Source: Cyanidiococcus yangmingshanensis (Eukaryota; Rhodophyta; Bangiophyceae; Cyanidiales; Cyanidiaceae). Taken from it: DNA of 64,000 nucleotides. The notes beneath the pieces are model-generated. The model was given only the letters and a program-made list of their open reading frames with translations. It searched no databases and was not told where the DNA came from. The position numbers were made by a program, and so were the translations under genes. The stretch spans positions 186,001-250,000 of the forward strand of contig VWRR01000017.1 of the NCBI GenBank assembly GCA_013995675.1, in the 5' to 3' direction. Shown one piece after another: positions 55,918 to 64,000 of the stretch (within the stretch, counting starts at the first letter, position 1; each line of letters opens with the position of its first letter).

Positions 55918-56990
55918 AGTTTTAGGGAACAGGCTCTTTACGGCACCAAGATTGTTTGCAGACAGGTACAATTGAAAATCGGAAACCCTCTCTCTCTTTA
56001 TAATCAGTACGCCAGTAGCAGGAGAACAAACTGCTGTTTTACTAGAAGAAATGACCCGATCTGGAAAAGCGGTTCGAGCCGTGCGGCACTGAGCCTATCG
56101 TGAGCGTGCGACCAACTCGTGGAATTCCATGAGTTCTGCTGTGTGAATATCGACCGCCAATCGGGTTTTGTTGCTGGACTCCCTGTCAATGCGCGTTAGG
56201 TTTCGTAGAAGCGCCATAGTCGTTGAGATGATGAAGAGGGGCAGAGTCTGTTTTGATAAAGCATGTGATGTCATTCATCAGGTGGACCCGTAGAGTCAGA
56301 ACTGTAAACGTCATCGAGGTCAGTCTAAACCAAACCAATGCATCTAAATCGGGACGCGAGACTTTTTTGGCTGTGCCCATGAGGTATCGCAGAAAACGCA
56401 TTTCTCGTCAGGTCTGAGGAACCAGAAGCCGCTTGGGGATGAAGATAGGGTCGAAGGGAGATCGACAGTGGCACTCGGTCGACCAGAAGCGCTTCAAGGA
56501 TTTGCCTATTCGTGGTTGCACATCCACGAAGCTTCGTTCATCGTTCAGATCGTTTAAGCGCTGGGAAATGATCGATTCATTCACGAAAGTCCGAGACCAC
56601 GAAACCTCGAGGGATCTCCGAAGGTCTGAACCTTAGGCCAAAGCGTCGTTTCGCTCTCGCGGCCGAGCTGCATATCTTACGGCCGTCTCCGAGGCATGGT
56701 TTCCGTTATTTGCAGACTCTAAAGCACACAACATTCCCGAATGCTGACGCACTTGTATCAGGTCGATTGTCTTGCTCGATGCGGCTCGACTATTGTACGG
56801 GAGCGTCGTTCTCGAGGGTATCCACATTCACATGGTCGTATCGCTGAGCGCTTTAGCTCTTTTCAGAGGCTTTCATGCCCAGATCAGCCGTTCCGTAACA
56901 GTTCTACGGCTGAACAATCATTTCTCATACCTAGAAGTCAGATTCGCTTCCGGTACTCCCAAGATGGGAGATATGCGCGAAATGCTCTTG
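55918..56990. other. Intergenic, upstream of queF
   Basis: This includes the open non-ATG minus-strand extension of queF to about 56094, then short frames on both strands with no recognisable domain. No RNA gene or repeat was seen. Confidence 0.35.
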
Positions 56991-58310
56991 TTAGCGGGAG
57001 CCGATCGTTGGCATGCCACGCTGTTGTCGTTCCTTATTCACTAGTTCATCGAGCCGGTCTACAGCAGCGAGAACGTTATCCACGTTGCGCGCCCATTCAG
57101 ATATGATCTTCTCTGGTCGCCGCTCTCGCCGAAAGGTTACAATACCGTCAACCCGGTCGATTCGACCCCAGACTCGACCGCTCGTTATTTCCTCACAAAG
57201 CATATTCTCCACGTCATCTTGGTCCGCTTCCATAAAAGACGCTAAACGCGCCAGATGGATTCTTGTGTAGTATTTGGCAATCACGCGCAGGTTGTGCTCG
57301 TGTATACGACGTTGAAGCGCCAGCCAATTCAAATCAGGGTGTTCAGTCTCAAGAACTTTTCGATAGGACTGAACAAAGATCGGCCATCGGATAAGCTCCT
57401 CGACTTGGAAGAGGGATAACAGCTCTCCGTAAACATGCAGCGAAGTTTTGCGATCTCGCAATCTATCGCGCTGTGCCAGGCGATGAAGCAAATCATGCTG
57501 TTCATTGTTACGCGGAGTCAGGATGACATACAATACGGCGTGACCGAGAAATTCATCACCAAGGGAGAGATAGGCCTTTGCGATATCGAGGTATCGTGAA
57601 TCGTCAGCCGCTTTCAACCGCTGCTGCATCCTGAATAAACGAATCATGAGCGTATAGTACTCTGTCTTAGCCGGGCTCTTTTTGAATTCCTCATCCACTA
57701 GGGTTCTGGCTGTAAACTTGTTCGCTATTATCTGCGCGCGAACCGTGTCCTCGAGTTCAAGACACAGCCTTATCTGTTCCAACATAAACCTCCATTTCTC
57801 TGCACGCTCCATTGTCCCAAAAGTTTCTATTTGCAAGTCGTTCAGGACATTGGCAGCGCCAGCGACATCTCCCGCACTCTCCTTGATCTCAGCCAGCATT
57901 TTTGTGAGACGTGCGCGCTCCAGTTCAAGATATAGCTTTCCCATAGAGACGTCTCGCAGCGCCTCGAGGAGCTCTCGCTTCCGATCCACTTCTGTGACAG
58001 CGTCCAGACAGCGCATCCCTTCCTGAACGGCAGACGCTATTGCCTGCTTCAGCTGGGCTCGGCGACGACTAATGAGGCGAAGGTGCTCAACCAGCGCAGG
58101 TACTCCTCCGCTGCGCCAAGCTAGCCTAATAATTTCCGTAGCTATCAGAGCCGTCGAGGTTGCGTCATCTTCCAGGCGAAACTTTTTCTCAAGCGAATAG
58201 AGGGCCTCAAACGCTCCTTTAGTGTCTCCATTCTCTTCGAATTCAGCACGCAACCTTTCAAGGCGGTCCGACAAGTCGGCCGCAGTTATCGCTTTCGAAC
58301 CGGTCTGCAT
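56991..58310 (-). CDS. RPN5: 26S proteasome regulatory subunit RPN5 (PSMD12)
   Basis: A 439-residue protein from ATG with the family length. It is all helical (TPR-like solenoid), with blocks such as AKTEYYTLMIRLFRMQQRLK and KAYLSLGDEFLGHAVLYVIL. A C-terminal PCI domain follows: IHEHNLRVIAKYYTRIHLAR, LASFMEADQDDVENMLCEEI and GRVWGRIDRVDGIVTF. RPN5 is part of the proteasome lid and contacts the deubiquitinase RPN11. Intact; divergent to the GNAT gene across about 1 kb. Confidence 0.95.
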   Translation of the reverse strand: MQTGSKAITAADLSDRLERLRAEFEENGDTKGAFEALYSLEKKFRLEDDATSTALIATEIIRLAWRSGGVPALVEHLRLISRRRAQLKQAIASAVQEGMRCLDAVTEVDRKRELLEALRDVSMGKLYLELERARLTKMLAEIKESAGDVAGAANVLNDLQIETFGTMERAEKWRFMLEQIRLCLELEDTVRAQIIANKFTARTLVDEEFKKSPAKTEYYTLMIRLFRMQQRLKAADDSRYLDIAKAYLSLGDEFLGHAVLYVILTPRNNEQHDLLHRLAQRDRLRDRKTSLHVYGELLSLFQVEELIRWPIFVQSYRKVLETEHPDLNWLALQRRIHEHNLRVIAKYYTRIHLARLASFMEADQDDVENMLCEEITSGRVWGRIDRVDGIVTFRRERRPEKIISEWARNVDNVLAAVDRLDELVNKERQQRGMPTIGSR

Positions 58311-59505
58311 CGCTTCCGGCAGAGTCCTCTAAATAGCGGGATGTTAGTGCCTCGCCCCCTGCTTCCACGGATCCAAATCCTGAGAAGCTTTACCGAACAA
58401 GATGTTGAGCAAACTACGCAAAAAGAACAAACCCGACAGAGGCGATTTCCCTGGTCACGACTGGACACCTTTCTGACTTTCTTGAGCGTGCGCAAACGCA
58501 AATCGCAGCGATCAGCTGGGCCCAGGTAGTCATATTCAGCGAATGGCTGCGCAGGCGGGCACCACGCATGCCTCCAGCCTCGATGCGTTCACTTCGACCC
58601 TATGCTTGTTCATGCTTTGGAATTCCAAGGAGAAGGATGTAGACAATCGCAGATAGGCTCGCAAACATGTGCAAATGATGTTTGCTGGAAACCCATCAGT
58701 TCAACGCTAGCGATCGAGTGAAGGCATTCTGTGTAGGGGACGATCTCTGATGCACCCCGACTCAGTATTAGAAAACGGGCGTGCTGTCCGGGTTTGGAGA
58801 CTTCAGGGACCCAAATTGCCTTTCGATAAGTGCTGACTGGGTGGTGCCCGTAACTGAGCGTGAAGCTCATCGGAATCGAGCCCCAGCCATGAGGTTCTGC
58901 CCTGATGGAGCTCTTCCATCCATCCTTGGCAATACCTGGAAACTCGACCCCTGAATTCCAGGTGAAAGGTTTGGTGGGAAATCCGTTCTATTCGATTTGT
59001 AGCGAGCGATATCGGGCCTCATGGAAATATTCCGGGACCCTTTGCTTCTCGCCAGAAGAATGCGCGATGGATCGCTCGAGGGCGCCGGGTTGGCGGCAGT
59101 TGCGCGCGACCTGGCGGCAGGTCATGGTATCTCAAACATGCCCAAATCTTGCCTGTCTGAAACCATGTTTTTTGGGTGAAACCTTGGGCGTCAGAGCTAT
59201 CGTGGTTTATTGTAACCTCGTCAGAAAAGCTTGAGAGTCCACATAACTTTTGATTCGGAGTGGGGAAGGGGAACTGCATGCAGTTCGACGGTGAACTTGC
59301 AGCAAGACGAGTCCGTGAAGCACGTAGGTCTACCGAGAACTCGAATTCGCCACTCTTTGTTTGCTGTTCGCAGTTCGCTGGACCGGAGGTACGAGAAATC
59401 GCTGTCTCTAGTCGGAATTGTAGGCATATACTGCCTGCTTTCTTAAGCAAGCGGTGCACTTTGAACCGAAGCCTCAATTACCGGCTCCGCCCGGCTCGTC
59501 TGAAT
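58311..59505. other. Divergent intergenic region
   Basis: This lies between the RPN5 start (minus) and the GNAT core start (plus). Part of it (59278-59505) is open in the GNAT frame and could encode an N-terminal extension. No other supported feature was seen. Confidence 0.35.
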
Positions 59506-60498
59506 ATGTCGGCGTACAGAGTTCGCTCCCTGGATCGGAGCGAGGTGGACTCGTGGCTAGATTTCGTGCACGGTGTTTTCGCAGAGGCCAAAGGCGCTAG
59601 AGCGCCGCCGCGCTCCTATTTTGAGAGGCATATCGAGAATGACCCCGGTGCTATCGATAGTATATCGGAAAACGTTATCGTCGCCGTTGATGAGCAGAAC
59701 CGCTTCATTGGCACGCTTCGATTGTTTCGGAGAAGACTCTACCTGAATGACTCCGTGACCTCAGCGGGTGGGATAGGCGAGGTATGTGTTCGATCAGATC
59801 ATCGTAGACGTGGTGTTGCAACCCTGTTACTCGAACATGCGGTAGAACGCTTGAGCAACGCAGGCGTAGAACTTTCGTTTCTTCACACAAGCACTTCGGA
59901 GTCGATATACCGCTCGATGGGATGGGTTTCGGTTCCTCAACGTTTCGTTGAACTGATTCGGCAGCCAGCACATGACCATCGAGGGCATATTGAACAACTC
60001 CATTTAGAGAGCGACGATGATATCCATCGATGCTCTATGATGTACAAGGACTTCTGTTATCGCTTTGACGGCTGTGTCGTCAGAGATCAGCCTGAGTACT
60101 GGCGCAAATGGGTTCAAGCGGAGAGCGGTGGCGTTGCATGGAGCGATCCCAATTTAACGCCTGTTCCTTTACGAACCATCAACAAGGAGGCCTATGCTGT
60201 CCTCCAGTCCAAAGGTGATGCCATTCGCGTGCGGGAATTTTTCGTTCTCGAAAATGGTATGAAGCGCGCAGGCCTTTACCTTGACGCTTTTCTCTCGAAG
60301 CTGGTTGCGCCTGAGCAGCACACAGTAAGTGTAATTCTGGCAGAGCCGTTGCTGAGCGTTATTGGCGGATCTCCGCAGATTGTGAATACCTTCACAGACA
60401 CAGGTCAAATGTACAGAAGGCTTGGCGATAATTCTTCGGAAAAGCATCTTCTCCCACGAGAGGAGCGACATGTATTTTGGGCAACCGATGCGTTTTGA
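59506..60498 (+). CDS. GNAT-family N-acetyltransferase
   Basis: From the ATG at 59506 (MSAYRVRSLDRSEVD) this is 330 residues; the open frame extends upstream to an ATG at 59278 (406 residues). The GNAT fold covers the first half: ENVIVAVDEQNRFIGTLRLF, then IGEVCVRSDHRRRGVATLLL, in which RRRGVA is the acetyl-CoA pyrophosphate loop. It continues with ERLSNAGVELSFLHTSTSES. The second half (about 150-330) is an additional alpha/beta region seen in larger acetyltransferases such as Eis-like and fungal lysine acetyltransferases. The substrate cannot be inferred. The lead candidate is a small-molecule or lysine-type acetyltransferase. Confidence 0.75.
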   Translation: MSAYRVRSLDRSEVDSWLDFVHGVFAEAKGARAPPRSYFERHIENDPGAIDSISENVIVAVDEQNRFIGTLRLFRRRLYLNDSVTSAGGIGEVCVRSDHRRRGVATLLLEHAVERLSNAGVELSFLHTSTSESIYRSMGWVSVPQRFVELIRQPAHDHRGHIEQLHLESDDDIHRCSMMYKDFCYRFDGCVVRDQPEYWRKWVQAESGGVAWSDPNLTPVPLRTINKEAYAVLQSKGDAIRVREFFVLENGMKRAGLYLDAFLSKLVAPEQHTVSVILAEPLLSVIGGSPQIVNTFTDTGQMYRRLGDNSSEKHLLPREERHVFWATDAF

Positions 60499-61515
60499 AG
60501 AACAATAGTAGGAAAACGTTGAGTGCATCTATGAGGGTGACAAAGTTTTCCATTAGGTTACTGAGACTTGCAAAATCATTTTTTGGAACAAAACACAGAC
60601 CTCGAGCTCAGAGCTCGCTGACGGTGCACAGCTGTTCGGAGAGTATTGCCTAGTCTGTGAGATCCTTTATTCCGGCTGACTAGTTACTATGGCACTGAAG
60701 AATTCGCGAAATTCTCGCTGTGAGGTGATATGTTCTTTTGCTCCGCATTTGAGAACCAGATGGGAGCAAAGCCTTAGCGGCAGTGACTAGGTGTTTCGAG
60801 CGCTCGGTTTGATCCACATGACGAATCCTTTTGTTACGAGCGAACGGCTAATGGTCCACTATAGGAAACACCAAATTTTTCCGCCTGGCTCTCTACGGTT
60901 GTTTACTCATTTACTTCTCGTCGAGAAGCTCGCTTTACAACACTTGCTCCCTGTGGGCAATATTTGGGGCGTGATGGCGCAGCGTGCGTTGAATAAACCA
61001 GAGACGAGTGGCAGAAACCATGCATGCTGCGAGATTTTCATCCACCCAGCGCCGGGAGACACGCCGTGGCCATGACGCCTCTCGATTGATTTAAATCCCC
61101 TGCTGCGTCTCGCGACCCGTCGATCCAGGCTAGCCACCACCTCCGAGCAGGCGTTGCGCAAGCAGCGTTCAGACCTCGCTCCTACTCTGGCTTGAAAACT
61201 CTTTCGGAGATACGAGCGCTGATTTTTCATTGACAGTGCAGCAGTGGGTCGGCAATCAGGCGACCGAAACGAGATATTTCCGGTGATAACTGACCGAGTG
61301 CTGAGCTGCTTGAGGTTTTTGTAAGAAACACGTGTACCGAACTGAGACACTGATCTGTGCCGGGAAAAACCAAGCCTCACGGCTCGGCCCAAGCGCACTC
61401 CGAGCGTTGAATTTGTTGAGCTGCTCGTTCGAGGAGGCGATCGTTTCTTTTCGGTTGGCTCAGGAATCAATTTTTCCTCGTGGCGCTGCAAGAGCACCTC
61501 GTTGGAATTTACAGT
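60499..61515. other. Intergenic, upstream of the kinesin gene
   Basis: A 235-codon minus frame (60907-61614) covers much of it and runs into the kinesin N-terminus. It is Arg/Ser-rich with no domain, so it is treated as chance. No RNA gene or repeat was recognised. Confidence 0.35.
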
Positions 61516-63621
61516 ATGAGTGGAGACAACGATAGCACTGAAAGCCACAGCGTTCGGGTTTTCTTGCGTGTGCGGCCATTTACAGCTCGCGAGTTGCGAG
61601 CGCTGGAACCGCAAGAAGCAAAAGAACCTGGCTCTCGGGAAGACAAACAGGCACTTTTCGACTCACGGATCTCATCTATTCTTCGTTTGGATAAGTGTTC
61701 CATATCGATTTGCCCGGGTCAGGCACATGTTCTGGGGCCAGAAATTAGAGCTTCTGGGGCAGCATCTTTCGAATTCGACCAGATTTTTGCATCAGTAAGT
61801 CAGGGGGAGCTTTTCGAGAGGACAGTCAAGCCTCTGGTAGATCAGCTTTTCGGTGGCCGGAGCAGTCTCGTTTTTGCACACGGCACTACGAATTCGGGGA
61901 AAACATACACCATCTATGGCAGGCGCCATGATCGTGGACTCGTTTGGAGAAGTCTGGCTCGTATTCTGCAGCAAGCATATGGGGATCAGGCTGCGTCTGA
62001 TCAGGTTCCACCGAGCGCCGAGGAGGCGGCGCGACTCAGAGATCTGAGACGATGGGTGAGCGAGGTCCATGCGCAGAACAGTCCCCGGATCCCACCTCTG
62101 AATTGCGAGACCCAGTCTTTGAACGCGGAGCAGCAAGCACTGAATGCGGCACCGTTTGCTTTGAAGATAAATGAAAGAGGACGAAACGCTTTTCAGGTAC
62201 GGATATCGGCACTTGAGATCTATAACGATCAAATTTACGATCTGATTACAGCTCCCATTCTGCACACAATGCGCAGCTCTGATGGGAAGCCTGAACGTGA
62301 TTCATCGAATCGGAACCAGCGGTTGCGACGTGAGCCGGTTCATCTCCGTGAAGACTCCAAGGGCAACATGGTGCTCGACCTTGAGCAAGTGCGCGTTACC
62401 AGTATGGAGGACGTGGAGATGCTAATGACATTGGCTGCCAACAATCGAAGAACCGATTGCTCCGTTCGCAATCAGCATTCATCCCGTTCTCATAGCGCAT
62501 TTATGGTTCATTTAACGAAACTCGCCGAAGATTCCACGGCATCCGCCGGCGTCTCGCCCGCAACTGAGTGGCAAAGCGTGCTCGCTTTTGTCGATCTTGC
62601 CGGCGCAGAGCGTGCACCTCCCAATGCGTCTCCTCTTCAGGTTAGAGAAGCAGCTCAAATCAACACATCGCTGATGCATCTCAGAAGATGCCTCGAGATC
62701 TTGCGACTGAACCGAACGCGAATGAAACGGCAGGCAGGAACGCGGCCGCAACTCGTTCCGTTCAGACATAGTCGCTTGACACGTTCATTTCAGCGGCTCA
62801 TGGAAACCGGTTCAGTCACGATGATCGCGTGCATCTCGCCCTACCGTCCGGAAGCTAATGAAACGATTCATGCGCTACGTTGCGCGTCTTTTGCGAAATC
62901 TCTGCAGCAAGAGCCCAAACGCCGACCTCTATGGGAGCTTCAGACGCCGAAAGACCCGCCAGCAGTCGGATTCTCTCGTATGCGATTGGCGTCGAAAGAA
63001 GGAACGCCACGAGGGCCCCGAATTCAGATTCGAGATAATCATCGTTCGCAGAAGAGTTTCCCGACCATCTCTCGGTATCAGCCGAAGACCGAATACGTGC
63101 ATCAGTCTTCAAAGAGAGACAACTCAGAAACCCGCGACTTGGTTGAAAACAAAATCCGGCAAGAATGCGCCGAAGAAATGGAGACGGCGATCGCGTCAAT
63201 TCGCGGAGACTACGAACGACGCATCGCCACACTCGAGGCTGAACTGCGGCAGCAATCGCAAGAGCAAGTGACGCTGGTAACGAGTACAGCAATGCGGGAA
63301 CGCGAACATTACCGCCACGCTCTTGCCGATGCACGAGCTGAAATCGAGCTGCTAGAGAAACAGTTGCGAGAAGCGCGTGAACGAGAGGAGCAGCTTGTGG
63401 CAACCCTACAATGCCTTCGCAAAGAGTCTACTTCGCTTCGAAGAATGTGCGGTAGATGCCATCGCAATAGCGATCCCAAACAGCCAGAAGTGTGTACTGC
63501 TAGTAGCTGGCGGGATGGTAGCACATCTAGCAGAGAAACAGAGACAGAAAATCACGCTCCGATTGCGGGTAGGTTACGTCGACGACGCAGCGCTCGTACA
63601 GATTCCGACAGAGCTACGTGA
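61516..63621 (+). CDS. Kinesin motor, kinesin-6/KIF20-like
   Basis: From the first ATG this is 701 residues. An N-terminal motor is visible: RVFLRVRPFTAREL, FEFDQIFASVSQGELFERTV, P-loop HGTTNSGKTYT (about 123-133), switch I NQHSSRSH (about 319-326) and switch II DLAGAE (about 360-365). HGTTNSGKT rather than GQTGSGKT is the form typical of the kinesin-6 (MKLP/KIF20) group, which acts in the central spindle and cytokinesis. A large insert (about 145-200) lies in the motor. The neck is followed by a coiled coil (about 545-640: YERRIATLEAELRQQSQEQV, AEIELLEKQLREAREREEQL). The last 60 codons are Arg/Ser-rich, while a more protein-like frame runs alongside to 63844, so the C-terminus is uncertain. 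Confidence 0.85.
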   Translation: MSGDNDSTESHSVRVFLRVRPFTARELRALEPQEAKEPGSREDKQALFDSRISSILRLDKCSISICPGQAHVLGPEIRASGAASFEFDQIFASVSQGELFERTVKPLVDQLFGGRSSLVFAHGTTNSGKTYTIYGRRHDRGLVWRSLARILQQAYGDQAASDQVPPSAEEAARLRDLRRWVSEVHAQNSPRIPPLNCETQSLNAEQQALNAAPFALKINERGRNAFQVRISALEIYNDQIYDLITAPILHTMRSSDGKPERDSSNRNQRLRREPVHLREDSKGNMVLDLEQVRVTSMEDVEMLMTLAANNRRTDCSVRNQHSSRSHSAFMVHLTKLAEDSTASAGVSPATEWQSVLAFVDLAGAERAPPNASPLQVREAAQINTSLMHLRRCLEILRLNRTRMKRQAGTRPQLVPFRHSRLTRSFQRLMETGSVTMIACISPYRPEANETIHALRCASFAKSLQQEPKRRPLWELQTPKDPPAVGFSRMRLASKEGTPRGPRIQIRDNHRSQKSFPTISRYQPKTEYVHQSSKRDNSETRDLVENKIRQECAEEMETAIASIRGDYERRIATLEAELRQQSQEQVTLVTSTAMREREHYRHALADARAEIELLEKQLREAREREEQLVATLQCLRKESTSLRRMCGRCHRNSDPKQPEVCTASSWRDGSTSSRETETENHAPIAGRLRRRRSARTDSDRAT

Positions 63622-64000
63622 ACGAGCTCTTCTTCACCATAGCATTGTTCGTACAAAGTGCCTCCACCAAGACATGATCGTTCTTTTGCAATTGGCACCA
63701 CAACAGTCGCCTTCATTATGGACGCTCCTCTATGAAAATGATCTGAGTACACATGCAAATTTCTCCGGAAATCCTCTTCGACTGCATTTTTGTGGCTTGC
63801 TTGGTGACACACCATCGTCTGAACTCGAACTTTTCGCTGAATAGGATCGATTGTGAGCCCGTAGATGAATTACGAGGGGATTCGCTTTGTGTCTGGACCG
63901 AAACCGCAACCTAGATAACTTTTCCTTGATTCAGTATTCTAAATGTCGAGGCATAGGCTGCGCTGGAGCAGGTGACGACAACATAAGCCGTTATTTCCAG
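63622..64000. other. 3' flank of the kinesin gene
   Basis: An open frame continues here in the plus-one frame relative to the kinesin, ending at 63844 (segment HHSIVRTKCLHQDMIVLLQL). It may be the true kinesin C-terminus if a single-base insertion lies upstream. After 63844 no feature was seen. Confidence 0.35.

Noticed and set aside
60907-61614. 235-codon minus-strand frame
   Set aside because: It is Arg/Ser-rich, overlaps the kinesin N-terminus and has no domain.

Overview
This window looks like nuclear DNA from a unicellular red alga, most likely of the Cyanidioschyzon/Cyanidiococcus type in the Cyanidiophyceae. Nearly every gene is a single uninterrupted reading frame. Genes sit on both strands, spaced a few hundred to about 1500 bases apart. 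The content is eukaryotic: ribosomal proteins P2 and S15, proteasome subunit RPN5, UTP21, FEN1, RAD18, DRG1, a p24 protein, a kinesin and an RNase P subunit. A ferredoxin-dependent bilin reductase (pcyA type) with an N-terminal extension and a cyanobacterial-type alanyl-tRNA synthetase with a targeting sequence point to a phycobilin-containing primary plastid. The moderate-to-high G+C by eye and the lack of introns argue against Galdieria. The species call is an inference.

Layout. 0-8 kb: Myb protein, GT34-like glycosyltransferase, RAD18, Mpv17-family protein, and a 106-bp tandem duplication. 8-16 kb: DRG1 GTPase, aspartate-semialdehyde dehydrogenase, a PPR-like protein and a HIT hydrolase. 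16-25 kb: ribosomal P2, a CLEC16A/FPL-domain protein, a TOM22/TOM9-like protein, an EMI1-like (DUF3128) protein and a kinase-PP2C fusion. 26-36 kb: organellar AlaRS, bilin reductase, RPS15, a TKL-type kinase and FEN1. 36-46 kb: UTP21, an AAAP amino-acid transporter, a ZIP metal transporter and two small coiled-coil proteins. 46-53 kb: a coiled-coil protein, a SAP30-like protein, a region of broken minus-strand coding signal, a p24 protein and a SANT/Myb-like protein. 53-64 kb: RNase P POP4, QueD, QueF, RPN5, a GNAT acetyltransferase and a kinesin-6-like motor.

The most striking feature is the pairing of queD-like and queF-like genes (54.1-55.9 kb). They face each other about 0.8 kb apart and are flanked by ordinary eukaryotic genes. 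These enzymes belong to the bacterial de novo route to the tRNA modification queuosine, which eukaryotes are generally thought to lack. Both keep their catalytic and family-signature residues, so a transferred precursor pathway (preQ0/preQ1), or a re-used version of it, is plausible. A second point of interest is a plant-type kinase-phosphatase fusion whose kinase half has lost the VAIK lysine and the DFG glycine.

Several conserved housekeeping genes (P2, AlaRS, UTP21, ZIP, TOM22, possibly the kinesin) switch to the next frame as if one extra base were present. The sign is the same nearly every time and no common motif marks the sites. The simplest reading is uncorrected single-base insertions in the assembly, so gene models here should be checked against reads before any is called a pseudogene.
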